Source: Peptococcaceae bacterium (GTDB lineage: Bacteria > Bacillota > Peptococcia > Peptococcales > Peptococcaceae). Taken from it: a DNA stretch of 50,727 nt. Position 1 is the stretch's first letter, and each line of letters starts with the position of its first letter. The notes beneath the pieces were generated by a model. It saw only the letters and a program-made list of their open reading frames with translations. It did no database searches and was not told the DNA's origin. A program made the position numbers and the translations under genes. The DNA lies in assembly GCA_017399005.1 (NCBI GenBank), contig JAFQEO010000038.1, positions 1 to 50,727 of the forward strand. The letters are read 5' to 3'. Shown one piece after another: positions 32,008 through 39,652 of the stretch.

Positions 32008-32901
32008 ATGAAACAGGCAAAAGTTACGGCCTATGCAAAAATCAATCTGGTGCTGGATGTTCTGCGCAAACGGGAGGATGGCTACCACGAAGTGGCGATG
32101 GTGATGCAGGCCATTGATTTAGCCGATACCATCCATCTGCAGGAGGCGCAGCGTAACTGGCTGCATACTGATAATAAGCATATTCCGCCAAACATGAACA
32201 ATCTGGCTATGAAGGCGGTAACATTAATGCAGCAGCATTTTCCGCAGGTGGCGCCGTTACAGGTGACTCTGCAGAAAAAAATCCCGGTGGCAGCAGGGCT
32301 GGCCGGAGGCAGTACCGACTGTGCCGGTGTTATGCTGGGAATTAATAAAATGTATAATCTTGGGCTTGGTCAGGATGAACTGGAACGTCTGGGGGCAGAG
32401 CTGGGCTCCGATATTCCGTTCTGCATGGGCGGGCCGACGGCGCTGGCTACCGGCCGCGGTGAAAAAATCGAGGCGCTGCCGCACTGCCCGGATCTGTTCT
32501 TTGTGCTGGTGAAACCGTCTTTTGGCGTATCCACTCCAAAGGTATACGGCAATCTGCGTGTGGCGGAAATAAAAGAGCATCCCGATGTAAACCGCTGTAT
32601 CCATGCACTAAAGGCGCAGAATGCGGAACAGGTATTGACCAGCATGGGCAATCTGCTGGAACACAGCACCTTTGAGCTGCAGCCGGATGTAAAAAAACTG
32701 AAAGACTCCATGGCGGCAGCAGGCTGTAATCATGTGCTGATGAGTGGCAGCGGGCCTACCGTATTTGCCGCATTTGCCGAAGAGGCACAGGCACAGCAGT
32801 ATTATCAGAAAATCAGAAACGAGTATCCTGGTGCAATGTTTGCACGCACTGTAAATCAGAAAATGTTAGAGGAAAGGGTGGCACTTTATGGCACAGACTG
32901 A
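32008..32901 (+). CDS. ispE: 4-diphosphocytidyl-2-C-methyl-D-erythritol kinase IspE
   Basis: A 297-residue GHMP kinase of the MEP isoprenoid pathway that phosphorylates CDP-methylerythritol. The N-terminal AYAKINLVLDVLRKREDGYHEV, the ATP-binding PVAAGLAGGSTDCAGVM (about 89-105) and the C-terminal LMSGSGPTVFAAF are diagnostic. The ATG at 32008 was chosen because AAGGCAGG lies 8 nt upstream; earlier in-frame ATGs at 31981 and 32002 are too close to it or ahead of it. Its end overlaps the GntR gene by 14 nt, as expected for a coupled pair. Confidence 0.96.
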   Translation: MKQAKVTAYAKINLVLDVLRKREDGYHEVAMVMQAIDLADTIHLQEAQRNWLHTDNKHIPPNMNNLAMKAVTLMQQHFPQVAPLQVTLQKKIPVAAGLAGGSTDCAGVMLGINKMYNLGLGQDELERLGAELGSDIPFCMGGPTALATGRGEKIEALPHCPDLFFVLVKPSFGVSTPKVYGNLRVAEIKEHPDVNRCIHALKAQNAEQVLTSMGNLLEHSTFELQPDVKKLKDSMAAAGCNHVLMSGSGPTVFAAFAEEAQAQQYYQKIRNEYPGAMFARTVNQKMLEERVALYGTD

Positions 32902-33595
32902 AAGAAAATTAGTACCAATTAAATTAGACGGATATAAACCGCTGCGTGACGTGGTATTTGAAACCATGCGCGATGCAATTATCACACAGGTGTTAAAACC
33001 AGGTGAAAGACTGATGGAAATTCAGCTGGCCGATGAAATGGGTGTCAGCCGTACGCCGGTGCGTGAGGCTATCCGCAAACTGGAACTGGAAGGCCTGGTA
33101 GTTATGGTGCCTCGCAAAGGCGCTTATGTGGCAGGCGTATCCATGAAGGACATTCATGAAGTATACGAAGTACGTTCCGCTCTGGAAATGCTGGCTGTAA
33201 CACTGGCGGCAGAGCGCATCACCGATGAGGAACTGGATGCTCTGGAACGCCAGGTACTGCATGAATCGGAAGCAGAAGCCCAGGAAGATACCGATATCGA
33301 CAACATTATCTATATTGACAGCACCTTCCATGATATTATTTATCAGGCAGCGCACAACCAGCGTCTGGTGCAGTTTGTAAACATTCTGCAGGAACAGCTG
33401 CAGCGTTTCCGTGCCGCTTCTCTGGCTCGTCCGGGCAGAAGCAAAACTGCACTGGAAGAACATAAAAAAATCGTGGAAGCACTGGCAGAACGCAATGGCG
33501 AACTGGCAGCAAAACTGGCTCGTGAACATATCGAAAATGCAGAAAATGCTATGATTTCCAGCATGGAAGAACACGGCGAACTGTTTGAAAACTAA
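32888..33595 (+). CDS. GntR-family regulator (FadR subfamily)
   Basis: A 235-residue regulator with an N-terminal winged helix (VVFETMRDAIITQVLKPGERLMEIQLADEMGVSRTPVREAIRKLELEGLV) and a C-terminal all-helical FCD ligand domain with metal-ligand-like Asp/His positions (YIDSTFHDIIYQAAHN). GGAAAGGGTGG lies ahead of the ATG inside ispE. In several Firmicutes a GntR gene follows ispE and precedes spoVG; the same order is seen here. The inverted repeat between this gene and spoVG is a candidate operator. Effector unknown. Confidence 0.92.
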   Translation: MAQTERKLVPIKLDGYKPLRDVVFETMRDAIITQVLKPGERLMEIQLADEMGVSRTPVREAIRKLELEGLVVMVPRKGAYVAGVSMKDIHEVYEVRSALEMLAVTLAAERITDEELDALERQVLHESEAEAQEDTDIDNIIYIDSTFHDIIYQAAHNQRLVQFVNILQEQLQRFRAASLARPGRSKTALEEHKKIVEALAERNGELAAKLAREHIENAENAMISSMEEHGELFEN

Positions 33596-33630
33596 TAGCA
33601 GCGATGTGTCTGATAAAATAAAAAATGCAG

Positions 33631-33664
33631 GAGTGTCTGACGGAGTATGTCGGGCACTCTTTTG
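33631..33664 (+). terminator. Terminator of ispE-GntR
   Basis: An 11-bp stem with G-U pairs (33631-33641 with 33649-33659) is followed by a TTTT run and a GTTTT. It separates the GntR gene from spoVG. Confidence 0.8.
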
Positions 33665-33693
33665 TTTTCCGCCAAAGATACATAAATAGACAC

Positions 33694-33728
33694 AATTGTC
33701 CGCTGCGCACAAACAATTGCGGACAATT
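33694..33728. promoter_or_regulatory. Inverted repeat upstream of spoVG
   Basis: AATTGTCCGC (33694-33703) and GCGGACAATT (33719-33728) form a perfect 10-bp inverted repeat with a 15-bp spacer. It lies 36 bp upstream of the spoVG -35 box. The ATTGTC/GACAAT half-sites recall operators of FadR-subfamily GntR proteins, one of which is encoded next door. No T tract follows, so it is not a terminator. Confidence 0.5.
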
Positions 33729-33763
33729 ATTTGTGTGATATGCACAGATTTACAAAAAATACC

Positions 33764-33792
33764 TTGAAAAAAAGAACAAAGTATTGTATGAT
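33764..33792 (+). promoter_or_regulatory. Promoter of spoVG
   Basis: TTGAAA (33764-33769), a 17-bp spacer and TATGAT (33787-33792). The leader is about 80 nt. Confidence 0.7.
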
Positions 33793-33878
33793 ATGTAGTA
33801 TAGTCATAAAACGGTTTTATTGAATGGATTTCGTTATGACGCAATAAGAACTATGACAAAAAAGGGATGGTGGCCAAT

Positions 33879-34181
33879 ATGGTAATCACAGACGTAAGAA
33901 TCCGGAAACTGCATTCGGAAGGTCGTATGAAAGCAATCGTATCCATCACATTTGACGATGCATTTGCAGTACATGATATCAAAGTCGTAGAAGGCGACAA
34001 AGGGCTGTTTGTTGCAATGCCAAGCAAACGCATGCCGGACGGCGAATACAAAGATATCGCTCATCCAATCTCCAGCGGTGTACGCGAAATGGTACAGAGC
34101 GCAGTTCTGAAAGAATATGAGATTGCTCTGGCAGCTGCAGAAGCAGAAGCTGCTCTGGAAGAAACTCCGGAAGAAGAATAA
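33879..34181 (+). CDS. spoVG: SpoVG regulatory protein
   Basis: A 100-residue SpoVG protein, a small nucleic-acid-binding regulator that influences septation, sporulation or virulence genes depending on species. [43 protein letters not shown] and the helical tail are fully typical. The start at 33879 gives the usual MxITDVR opening, with GGTGG 5-9 nt upstream; the ATG at 33867 overlaps that site. The gene has its own promoter and terminator. Its presence does not show that the organism sporulates, since many non-sporulating Firmicutes keep it. Confidence 0.97.
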   Translation: MVITDVRIRKLHSEGRMKAIVSITFDDAFAVHDIKVVEGDKGLFVAMPSKRMPDGEYKDIAHPISSGVREMVQSAVLKEYEIALAAAEAEAALEETPEEE

Positions 34182-34186
34182 GATAT

Positions 34187-34230
34187 AAAAACTGTGGACA
34201 CGGAACGAACCTTGTGTTCACAGTTTTTTT
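34187..34230 (+). terminator. Terminator of spoVG
   Basis: AAAACTGTG (34187-34195) pairs with CACAGTTTT, extended by an ACAC/GTGT inner stem, followed by a seven-T run ending at 34230. Confidence 0.9.
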
Positions 34231-34263
34231 GTGCTGGTTGTTTTATCCGGCAGCGGTGCATGA

Positions 34264-34269
34264 TATAAT
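34264..34269 (+). promoter_or_regulatory. -10 element of the DHA2 transporter gene
   Basis: A perfect TATAAT lies 33 nt before the transporter start. The region 17 bp upstream (TTTTAT at 34241-34246) is a weak -35. Confidence 0.45.
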
Positions 34270-34302
34270 AACGGTATGAATTTTGTTTACGGGGGAATGG
34301 AT

Positions 34303-35727
34303 ATGGAATCCATGGAGGAAATCTATAAACGGCGCTGGCTCATTTTTACAGCCATTACGATGTGCACGTTTATCAGCTGTGTGGATGCCAGCAGTGTCAA
34401 TGTGGCGCTGCCGGGGATGGCCGATGAGCTGGGAGTCACCATGGCCGGTATTGAGTGGGTGGTAACCGCCTATACGCTGGTGATTATCTGCCTGATTCTG
34501 ATGTTCGGCAAACTGGGCGACACCATCGGTAAGGATAAGGTGTTTAAAGCGGGTATTCTGGGTTTTCTGGCCGGAGCCATTCTCTGTTTTTCGGCACAGA
34601 ACTACCCGATGCTGATTATTGGCCGCGTGGTGGAAGGCATCGGCTCGGCAGCCACTATGGCCAACAGCCAGGGGCTGATTGTGCAGGTGTTTCCGGTGCA
34701 TGAGCGAGGCAAGGCACTGGGGCTTTCGGGAAGCACGGTGGCACTGGGCACCATGGTGGGGCCGTCGCTGGGCGGGTTTATTGTATCGTTTCTGAACTGG
34801 AATTATATATTTGCAATGGATATTCCGCTTGCGCTGTTATCCTTTATTCTGTGCAGCAAATATCTGCCGAAGTTTGATGAGGCAAAAGCAGATCACCGCA
34901 TCGATATTACCGGAACGCTGCTGTTTATGGTGATGATTTTGTGCGTATACGGCGGAGTCAAACTGTTGCAGTCGGGCAGCAGCTACTATCTGTACTGCCT
35001 GCTGATTCTGGCAGCGGCGGCTGTGTTTGGCGCTGTGTTTGTGCGCTGGGAAAAACGGAGCGACCACCCGATGCTGAATCTGGATATGTTCAAAAACAAG
35101 CTGTTTGTGGTAAGTGTGTTCTGTGCTATGCTGATGTTCTTCTCCATCTCGGGGCACAATTTTATTCAGCCGTTCTATCTGCAGAAGGTGCAGCTGTTAG
35201 ATGCGGCTCATACAGGGCTGTTAATGATGGTATATTCGGTCACCATGTTTGTGGTGGCACCGTTCAGCGGTCAGCTGTCTGATAAAATCGGGTCGGAGTT
35301 TTTATGCTTTGTAGGGCTTTGCATTGCTTCGGCAGCACTGCTGGTGCTGTCTACGCTGGGCGTGGATTCGTCGCTGGGTATTTTCTTAATCGGCTCTATG
35401 ATGCTGTCCATCGGCAATGCCATGTTTCAGTCGCCCAATACTTCGCTGATTATGTCTACGGTAGCCAAAAACCAGACCGGTGTGGCGGGCAGTATCAACG
35501 GCCTGGCACGAAATATGGGGAATGTGTTTGGTATTTCGCTCTCTACCGTACTTTTGTATAACATTATGAGCGGCATGTTAGGCTTTAATGTGATGAGTTT
35601 TGTAGAAGGCGAAGAACTGGCCTTTGTAACTGCCATGCAGTGGGTATATCGGTTTATGGCCTGTATCAGCATCACCGGCGCGGTATTAACCGGCATCCGC
35701 TGGAAGAAGAGTAAAGAGAAGAAGTAA
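34303..35727 (+). CDS. DHA2-family MFS drug/efflux transporter
   Basis: A 474-residue transporter with 14 predicted helices, as in the DHA2 (QacA/EmrB) group. Motifs include FISCVDASSVNVALPGMADELG (helix 1), GKLGDTIGKDKVF (motif A) and GSTVALGTMVGPSLGGFI (motif C of antiporters). The start at 34303 has GGGGG 7 nt upstream; ATGs at 34276 and 34297 lie ahead of or too near that site. The last 13 codons plus the downstream leader are duplicated 1.9 kb further on (37612-37670). The substrate is unknown. Confidence 0.9.
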   Translation: MESMEEIYKRRWLIFTAITMCTFISCVDASSVNVALPGMADELGVTMAGIEWVVTAYTLVIICLILMFGKLGDTIGKDKVFKAGILGFLAGAILCFSAQNYPMLIIGRVVEGIGSAATMANSQGLIVQVFPVHERGKALGLSGSTVALGTMVGPSLGGFIVSFLNWNYIFAMDIPLALLSFILCSKYLPKFDEAKADHRIDITGTLLFMVMILCVYGGVKLLQSGSSYYLYCLLILAAAAVFGAVFVRWEKRSDHPMLNLDMFKNKLFVVSVFCAMLMFFSISGHNFIQPFYLQKVQLLDAAHTGLLMMVYSVTMFVVAPFSGQLSDKIGSEFLCFVGLCIASAALLVLSTLGVDSSLGIFLIGSMMLSIGNAMFQSPNTSLIMSTVAKNQTGVAGSINGLARNMGNVFGISLSTVLLYNIMSGMLGFNVMSFVEGEELAFVTAMQWVYRFMACISITGAVLTGIRWKKSKEKK

Positions 35728-35744
35728 GAGAGTGATTCTATGAA
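35686..35744 (+). repeat. 59-bp direct repeat, copy 1 (end of transporter gene)
   Basis: This copy comprises the last 13 codons of the DHA2 transporter (LTGIRWKKSKEKK and stop), the short spacer and the ribosome binding site and first codons of the following 91-residue gene. It matches 37612-37670 at 58 of 59 positions (the difference is A35729 versus T37655). It bounds the left side of an AT-rich insert. Confidence 0.92.
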
Positions 35745-36015
35745 AAAGAAGAACATGATTATAGCTATAGTCTGTGCAGTTATATTGTGGATTACTGTCG
35801 GCGTTGTTGACTATAGCAGAGTTCATAGTTTTGAAAGACCTATGTTTTGTGTTTGCTCTGAGCCAATGCAGGATGGCGGTTCTGGAAAGTATGTTGGCCT
35901 TGGGTATTCCTTTGATATTAAAGGTAACTTTATGCCGGAGGATGAATATCCTGGAGTAACGAAATGGACTTTTTACTTGTTTGGTGTTGAAATAGAAACT
36001 CAGATAAGAGACTAG
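35740..36015 (+). CDS. Small exported or membrane-anchored hypothetical protein
   Basis: A 91-residue protein with a basic start (MKKKNMII) and one hydrophobic segment (about 5-24), then a soluble part containing CVC (residues 37-39), GLGYSFDIKGNFMPED and WTFYLFGVEIETQIRD. It could be a signal-anchored protein; there is no lipobox. The start lies 12 nt after the transporter stop, with GAGAG upstream, in the 59-bp repeat. Composition is AT-rich compared with the neighbours, so it belongs to the insert. Function unknown. An imperfect hairpin (about 36050-36093) behind it may be a terminator. Confidence 0.65.
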   Translation: MKKKNMIIAIVCAVILWITVGVVDYSRVHSFERPMFCVCSEPMQDGGSGKYVGLGYSFDIKGNFMPEDEYPGVTKWTFYLFGVEIETQIRD

Positions 36016-36110
36016 CCAGTACTGATTTACAGGACTGCTGCGATTTGACAACGACCTCTCTCTGTCGATTTATGATGGAGGGAGGTTTGTTTTGTTCGAG
36101 TTGGCGCATA

Positions 36111-36196
36111 GGTGCAAATAAGTGACTGATAAACCATGCTATTGGTGCAAATAACTCTTAAAAATACTTGGGAATTGGTGCATGTTATGTTATAAT
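36111..36196 (+). promoter_or_regulatory. Promoter of ATPase gene with three 33-bp-spaced repeats
   Basis: GGTGCAAATAAGT (36111-36123), GGTGCAAATAACT (36144-36156) and GGTGCATGTTAT (36177-36188) start exactly 33 bp apart. A promoter TTGGGA-17 bp-TATAAT (36168-36173, 36191-36196) overlaps the third copy. The regular spacing (about three helical turns) suggests cooperative binding by one protein, perhaps the ATPase itself or an unlinked regulator. Confidence 0.6.
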
Positions 36197-36227
36197 ACCT
36201 GTATCAAAAGCCTGGAGGTGCTTCTAC

Positions 36228-37589
36228 ATGGAACGCATTGCTTTGCAGAAACTAATAGATTGGAATAACAGTACACGCAGAAAGCCTTTGATTGTCTGGG
36301 GCGCGAGACAGGTTGGCAAAACCTATCTTGTACAGGAACTTTTTGCTAAAACGTATTACGAAAATAGTTATATTTATATTGACTGCAAAAAAGAAGATGA
36401 AATTCGTGAATTCTGTTCTCAGACCGCTAATGCAGAGAAAATTGTTGAATATATCTCATTGCGCAAAGGAAAACAAATAAACGAAAAAACATTGCTGATT
36501 TTTGATGAAGTGCAGGAATGCCCCAACATTATTTCTTCTCTCAAATATTTTTGTCAGGACTTTCGGCAAATCCCTGTTATTGCAACCGGCTCAATGGTTC
36601 GTATTAAACTTCAAAGAGAAACGCATAAAAGAGGTACAAAAGAAAGCGACAAATTCTTATTCCCTGTTGGGAAAATTAATCAAATAACAATTTATCCGAT
36701 GACCTTTGACGAATTCCTGATGAATAGCAATGAAATGCTCTATGAAACTATTAAAAAAGCATACAAAAGCGGGCAACCACTAGATAATCAGATTCATGAG
36801 CTGGCCATGGAACAGGTGTATAAGTATCTTTTGGTAGGTGGTATGCCGGAAGCTGTGGAAGCCTATATTGATGAGGGCAACCTTTTTGAAGCAAGAGAAA
36901 TACTCAAAGTTTTGTACGATAATTATCTTGCAGATATGGAGTTGTATCAGGCAAGTCAGGAGGCAGTATTGCGTTCGCGTGTTTTGTTCCAGAATATTTA
37001 TAGAGAGCTGAACAAAGAATCGAAAAATTTTTCGCCTGGGCTTATCGAGGAAAAAAGTAAAACAAGAGACTTTGCAACTTCTATCCAGTGGCTTACGATG
37101 GCGCATATTGTTAATCAGTCTTTTCAGTTGAAAGAACATGTTACCATGCCACTTATGCCAGATAACGAAAGTAGTTTCCGATTATTCCTTGGTGATATTG
37201 GTATGTTTTCCTATCAGAGTGGGATCAATGCAGCTTCGTTTGTCTCAAGTGAAAGAGAAAATACTCTGTCGGGCATCTTCTTTGAAAATTTTGTTGCAAA
37301 TGAATTGATTGCGAAAGAACATAAATTGTTTTACTGGCGGGGAAAAGCATCTGCTGAACTTGAGTTTATTATTGAGTCAGATAACAAACTGTACCCGATT
37401 GATGTCAAGAAAGGTAGAGGCACACTCAACTCCCTTGAGAAGTTTTCAAGCCATAATAAGTTTGAATGTGCTATAAAGGTTTCGAAAAATAATTACGGTT
37501 ATAATTCTGAACAAAAATTACTTACTATACCGTTTTACTTTATCCCGTTTGTAGCAAAAGATTTAGCAGATGGAACTATGACGATATAA
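36228..37589 (+). CDS. AAA_14/DUF4143 ATPase
   Basis: A 453-residue protein of the widespread AAA_14-DUF4143 family of unknown role. Walker A is GARQVGKT (25-32), Walker B is LLIFDEVQECP (about 88-98), and the sensor stretch is VIATGSMVRIKL. The DUF4143 part follows, ending in a PD-(D/E)xK nuclease-like segment (GKASAELEFII ... YPIDVKKG, about 380-405). GGAGGTG lies 8 nt before the ATG at 36228; a longer frame from 36168 starts inside the promoter. The gene is distinctly more AT-rich than its neighbours and lies in the segment bracketed by the 59-bp repeat, so it was probably acquired. Confidence 0.88.
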   Translation: MERIALQKLIDWNNSTRRKPLIVWGARQVGKTYLVQELFAKTYYENSYIYIDCKKEDEIREFCSQTANAEKIVEYISLRKGKQINEKTLLIFDEVQECPNIISSLKYFCQDFRQIPVIATGSMVRIKLQRETHKRGTKESDKFLFPVGKINQITIYPMTFDEFLMNSNEMLYETIKKAYKSGQPLDNQIHELAMEQVYKYLLVGGMPEAVEAYIDEGNLFEAREILKVLYDNYLADMELYQASQEAVLRSRVLFQNIYRELNKESKNFSPGLIEEKSKTRDFATSIQWLTMAHIVNQSFQLKEHVTMPLMPDNESSFRLFLGDIGMFSYQSGINAASFVSSERENTLSGIFFENFVANELIAKEHKLFYWRGKASAELEFIIESDNKLYPIDVKKGRGTLNSLEKFSSHNKFECAIKVSKNNYGYNSEQKLLTIPFYFIPFVAKDLADGTMTI

Positions 37590-37611
37590 TATCATAAACA
37601 GAGGCTTTATT

Positions 37612-37670
37612 TTAACCGGCATCCGCTGGAAGAAGAGTAAAGAGAAGAAGTAAGTGAGTGATTCTATGAA
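37612..37670 (+). repeat. 59-bp direct repeat, copy 2 (orphan transporter 3' end)
   Basis: This copy repeats the last 13 codons and stop of the DHA2 transporter gene without the rest of that gene, then the leader and first codons of the next gene. It closes the right side of the 1.9-kb insert. It reads as a scar of recombination or of site-specific insertion at the 3' end of the transporter gene. Confidence 0.92.
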
Positions 37671-38085
37671 GAAATATAGCTTTGGATGCTATCAACTTGA
37701 AATGGATATGGATGCCACGATGAAATGGTATGGCCAGTCGAAAGGCTGGGGATGTGAATGTGGTCATTGTCGTAACTTTTCAGAACTGGCCGGAAAGAAA
37801 GCGCTGCCTGCACACATTGTTGAGATTCTGGATGAACTTGGCATCTCTCCGGAAAAAGCGACCTATGTATGCGAATTATATACGGATGATGCAGGTGTTC
37901 ACTATCAGTTCAGTTATCGCATTGCCGGCACATTCATTGAGGTTCCCGGTAAAGCTGAAACAGAGCATCAGACGGAATGGCGCTGCTGCCATGAACCATA
38001 TCCTTATGGGGCGCCTGATTTTCCAGAGCCGCACTTCGATTTAGAATTTTATGCAACGCTGCCCTGGGTTTTAGGTGAAGTATAA
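37666..38085 (+). CDS. Cysteine-containing hypothetical protein
   Basis: A 139-residue soluble protein that I cannot name. It has a metal-site-like cluster WGCECGHCRNF (Cys near 29, 31, 34), a later YVCELY and WRCCHEPYPYG, and an acidic, aromatic C-terminus. The first motif and the LPAHIVEILDELGISPEKATYVCEL segment resemble conserved small proteins of gut Firmicutes. The ATG is within the second copy of the 59-bp repeat, so the leader is shared with the 91-residue gene. Base composition returns to that of the host, so it probably originally followed the transporter gene directly. Confidence 0.7.
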   Translation: MKKYSFGCYQLEMDMDATMKWYGQSKGWGCECGHCRNFSELAGKKALPAHIVEILDELGISPEKATYVCELYTDDAGVHYQFSYRIAGTFIEVPGKAETEHQTEWRCCHEPYPYGAPDFPEPHFDLEFYATLPWVLGEV

Positions 38086-38112
38086 GGTCAGAAAGGAACA
38101 GGGGGGATTATC

Positions 38113-38409
38113 ATGTCAGACACAATGATTCAGGTAATCGCGATCATGCAATTAATCGTTCAGTATCTGCTGCTGCCCGCAAGTTTTCTGTTAACATTCA
38201 TTCTGCCTGTTGCATTTTATATTATCAAGCGCAGATATCTCTGGTTTAGTATTCCTCTGACGGTGATAATGGAACTGATTATCAACTGGGACAATTTTAT
38301 GTATTACGAATCCCGGGGGCTTATGATTTTATTTACACTGGCGCAGGCGGCTGTGATGGCTGTTTTCATACTGGTATTAAAATACATTGGTGTGAAAACA
38401 AAAAGATAA
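38113..38409 (+). CDS. Small membrane protein
   Basis: A 98-residue protein with three hydrophobic helices (about 7-34, 41-57, 67-92) and a basic end (GVKTKR). GGGGGG lies 8 nt before the ATG, and it starts 27 nt after the previous stop, so the two are likely co-transcribed. Family and function unknown. Confidence 0.7.
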   Translation: MSDTMIQVIAIMQLIVQYLLLPASFLLTFILPVAFYIIKRRYLWFSIPLTVIMELIINWDNFMYYESRGLMILFTLAQAAVMAVFILVLKYIGVKTKR

Positions 38410-38425
38410 ATTACAGGTTGGATAC

Positions 38426-38455
38426 TCCGCATAGTTTCGGCTGTGCGGATTTTTT
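38426..38455 (+). terminator. Terminator before zinc-ribbon gene
   Basis: TCCGCA (38426-38431) pairs with TGCGGA (38444-38449), followed by TTTTTT. A near-identical sequence lies behind the next gene at 39510-39539. Confidence 0.85.
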
Positions 38456-38476
38456 GTATGGAGAAACGGGGCCGTA

Positions 38477-38505
38477 TTGTATTTTGGTATTGAGCAAGAT
38501 ATAAT
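38477..38505 (+). promoter_or_regulatory. Promoter of zinc-ribbon gene
   Basis: TTGTAT (38477-38482), a 17-bp spacer and TATAAT (38500-38505). The start codon lies 35 nt after the -10. Confidence 0.65.
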
Positions 38506-38540
38506 AATTGTAAGCAATAAAATGGAAAGATGGTGATATT

Positions 38541-39464
38541 ATGTATTGTAATCAATGCGGAACACAGCTTCCAGATGGTGCGAAATTCTGTCAGAACTGC
38601 GGGAGTGCGGTGACAGAAACCTTGGAACAGGAGAAAAAGAAGCCAGCCAAAATGCCTGCTGAGAGTCCAAAAGCAGGAGGTGGCATGAATATCAAAAAAC
38701 TGCTGATACCGGCTGCGGTGATTGTTTTGATTCTGATTGCGGTTATGGGCATGGGCGGACAGAAACAGGAAGTTGTGGATGTAATTCCAGATCCGCTGTA
38801 TTATTATGGTATGGACGGGGAGACGACCGACATCACAAAAACAGAACAGCATATCACAATTCGTTCGAATGAGGAGAATTTATGGAATCAGACGGCCAGC
38901 TATATTAATCTGCTGAAATCTGGATTATATCCGTATGAAACGCATGACGAAGCCCTGGATGGCGGCACCTATACCTGGTATTTTGCTTATAACGGCAGTG
39001 CAGAGCTGCAGGAGGATACGGGGACTTTATTCAAGGTGGTGTATCAGGCGGATGACCGCGTAGGCAAGGCGGCAACGGTGAAGTTTGAATTTTATAACTT
39101 AAAGGATTTTGAACTATCCGGCAGTCAGCAGTACAGCAATACAGCGGAAGATTTTGGTACACCTCCGTTTTTAGAACAGTACTACAATCCTGCTCCTGCG
39201 GTTACAGTTCCATCCAGTTCTACAACTACTGTGGTGCAAGACCGTGATGATGAGGATGATACCAGAAGCAGCACGCCATCGTATAATCGGGATTTATATG
39301 ATGCGAAACCGATATGCGGCGTTTGTGACGGGGATGGAGATTGCAATACCTGCAGTGGTGATGGATATCTGCAAAGTTCGGCTTCCGGCAAAGAGGATAG
39401 AAACTGCTATAGCTGTAATGGACGAGGGACTTGTCGAAGCTGTGGCGGCGATGGGCGGCTGTAA
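38541..39464 (+). CDS. Zinc-ribbon membrane protein with DnaJ-type cysteine repeats
   Basis: A 307-residue protein built from three parts. An N-terminal zinc ribbon (CNQCGTQLPDGAKFCQNCG, residues 3-21) is followed by one membrane helix (about 54-74, LLIPAAVIVLILIAVMGMGG) and a long extracytoplasmic domain. A C-terminal cysteine-rich tail carries CGVCDGDGDCNTCSGDG, CYSCNGRGTCRSCGGDG, the CxxCxGxG repeats known from DnaJ zinc centres. The middle domain (TYTWYFAYNGSAELQEDTG, VVYQADDRVGKAATVKFEFY) is not recognised. The topology would put the zinc ribbon inside and the DnaJ-like tail outside the membrane. GAAAGATGGTG precedes the ATG. It is monocistronic, between two matching terminators. Confidence 0.8.
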   Translation: MYCNQCGTQLPDGAKFCQNCGSAVTETLEQEKKKPAKMPAESPKAGGGMNIKKLLIPAAVIVLILIAVMGMGGQKQEVVDVIPDPLYYYGMDGETTDITKTEQHITIRSNEENLWNQTASYINLLKSGLYPYETHDEALDGGTYTWYFAYNGSAELQEDTGTLFKVVYQADDRVGKAATVKFEFYNLKDFELSGSQQYSNTAEDFGTPPFLEQYYNPAPAVTVPSSSTTTVVQDRDDEDDTRSSTPSYNRDLYDAKPICGVCDGDGDCNTCSGDGYLQSSASGKEDRNCYSCNGRGTCRSCGGDGRL

Positions 39465-39509
39465 TGCAAAGCCTGTCTGTTATACGCTGAAAAGAATTAT
39501 GAATAGCAA

Positions 39510-39539
39510 TCCGCATGGTTCTGGCTGTGCGGATTTTTT
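39510..39539 (+). terminator. Terminator after zinc-ribbon gene
   Basis: TCCGCA (39510-39515) pairs with TGCGGA (39528-39533), then a T run. The stem, most of the loop and the tail repeat the terminator at 38426-38455. Confidence 0.88.
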
Positions 39540-39565
39540 GTACGCTGGATTGTGTTTACATGTCA

Positions 39566-39594
39566 TTGTACATATACCGATGTTCTGCTATAAT
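39566..39594 (+). promoter_or_regulatory. Promoter of prmA operon
   Basis: TTGTAC (39566-39571), a 17-bp spacer and TATAAT (39589-39594) preceded by TGC, an extended -10. Confidence 0.7.
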
Positions 39595-39652
39595 AAATAA
39601 GATATGAGCAATTTCTGGAAACACGATTTTTTAAGATAAAGGAGCCGTTGTT

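Noticed and set aside
33694-33728. Terminator between the GntR gene and spoVG.
   Set aside because: There is no U tail, and a proper terminator already exists at 31-66 nt before it (33631-33664).
29869-37670. A single large prophage or integrative element covering the whole accessory region.
   Set aside because: Housekeeping genes (ispE, spoVG) lie inside, no integrase, structural or conjugation gene is present, and the only insertion repeats found bracket just 1.9 kb.
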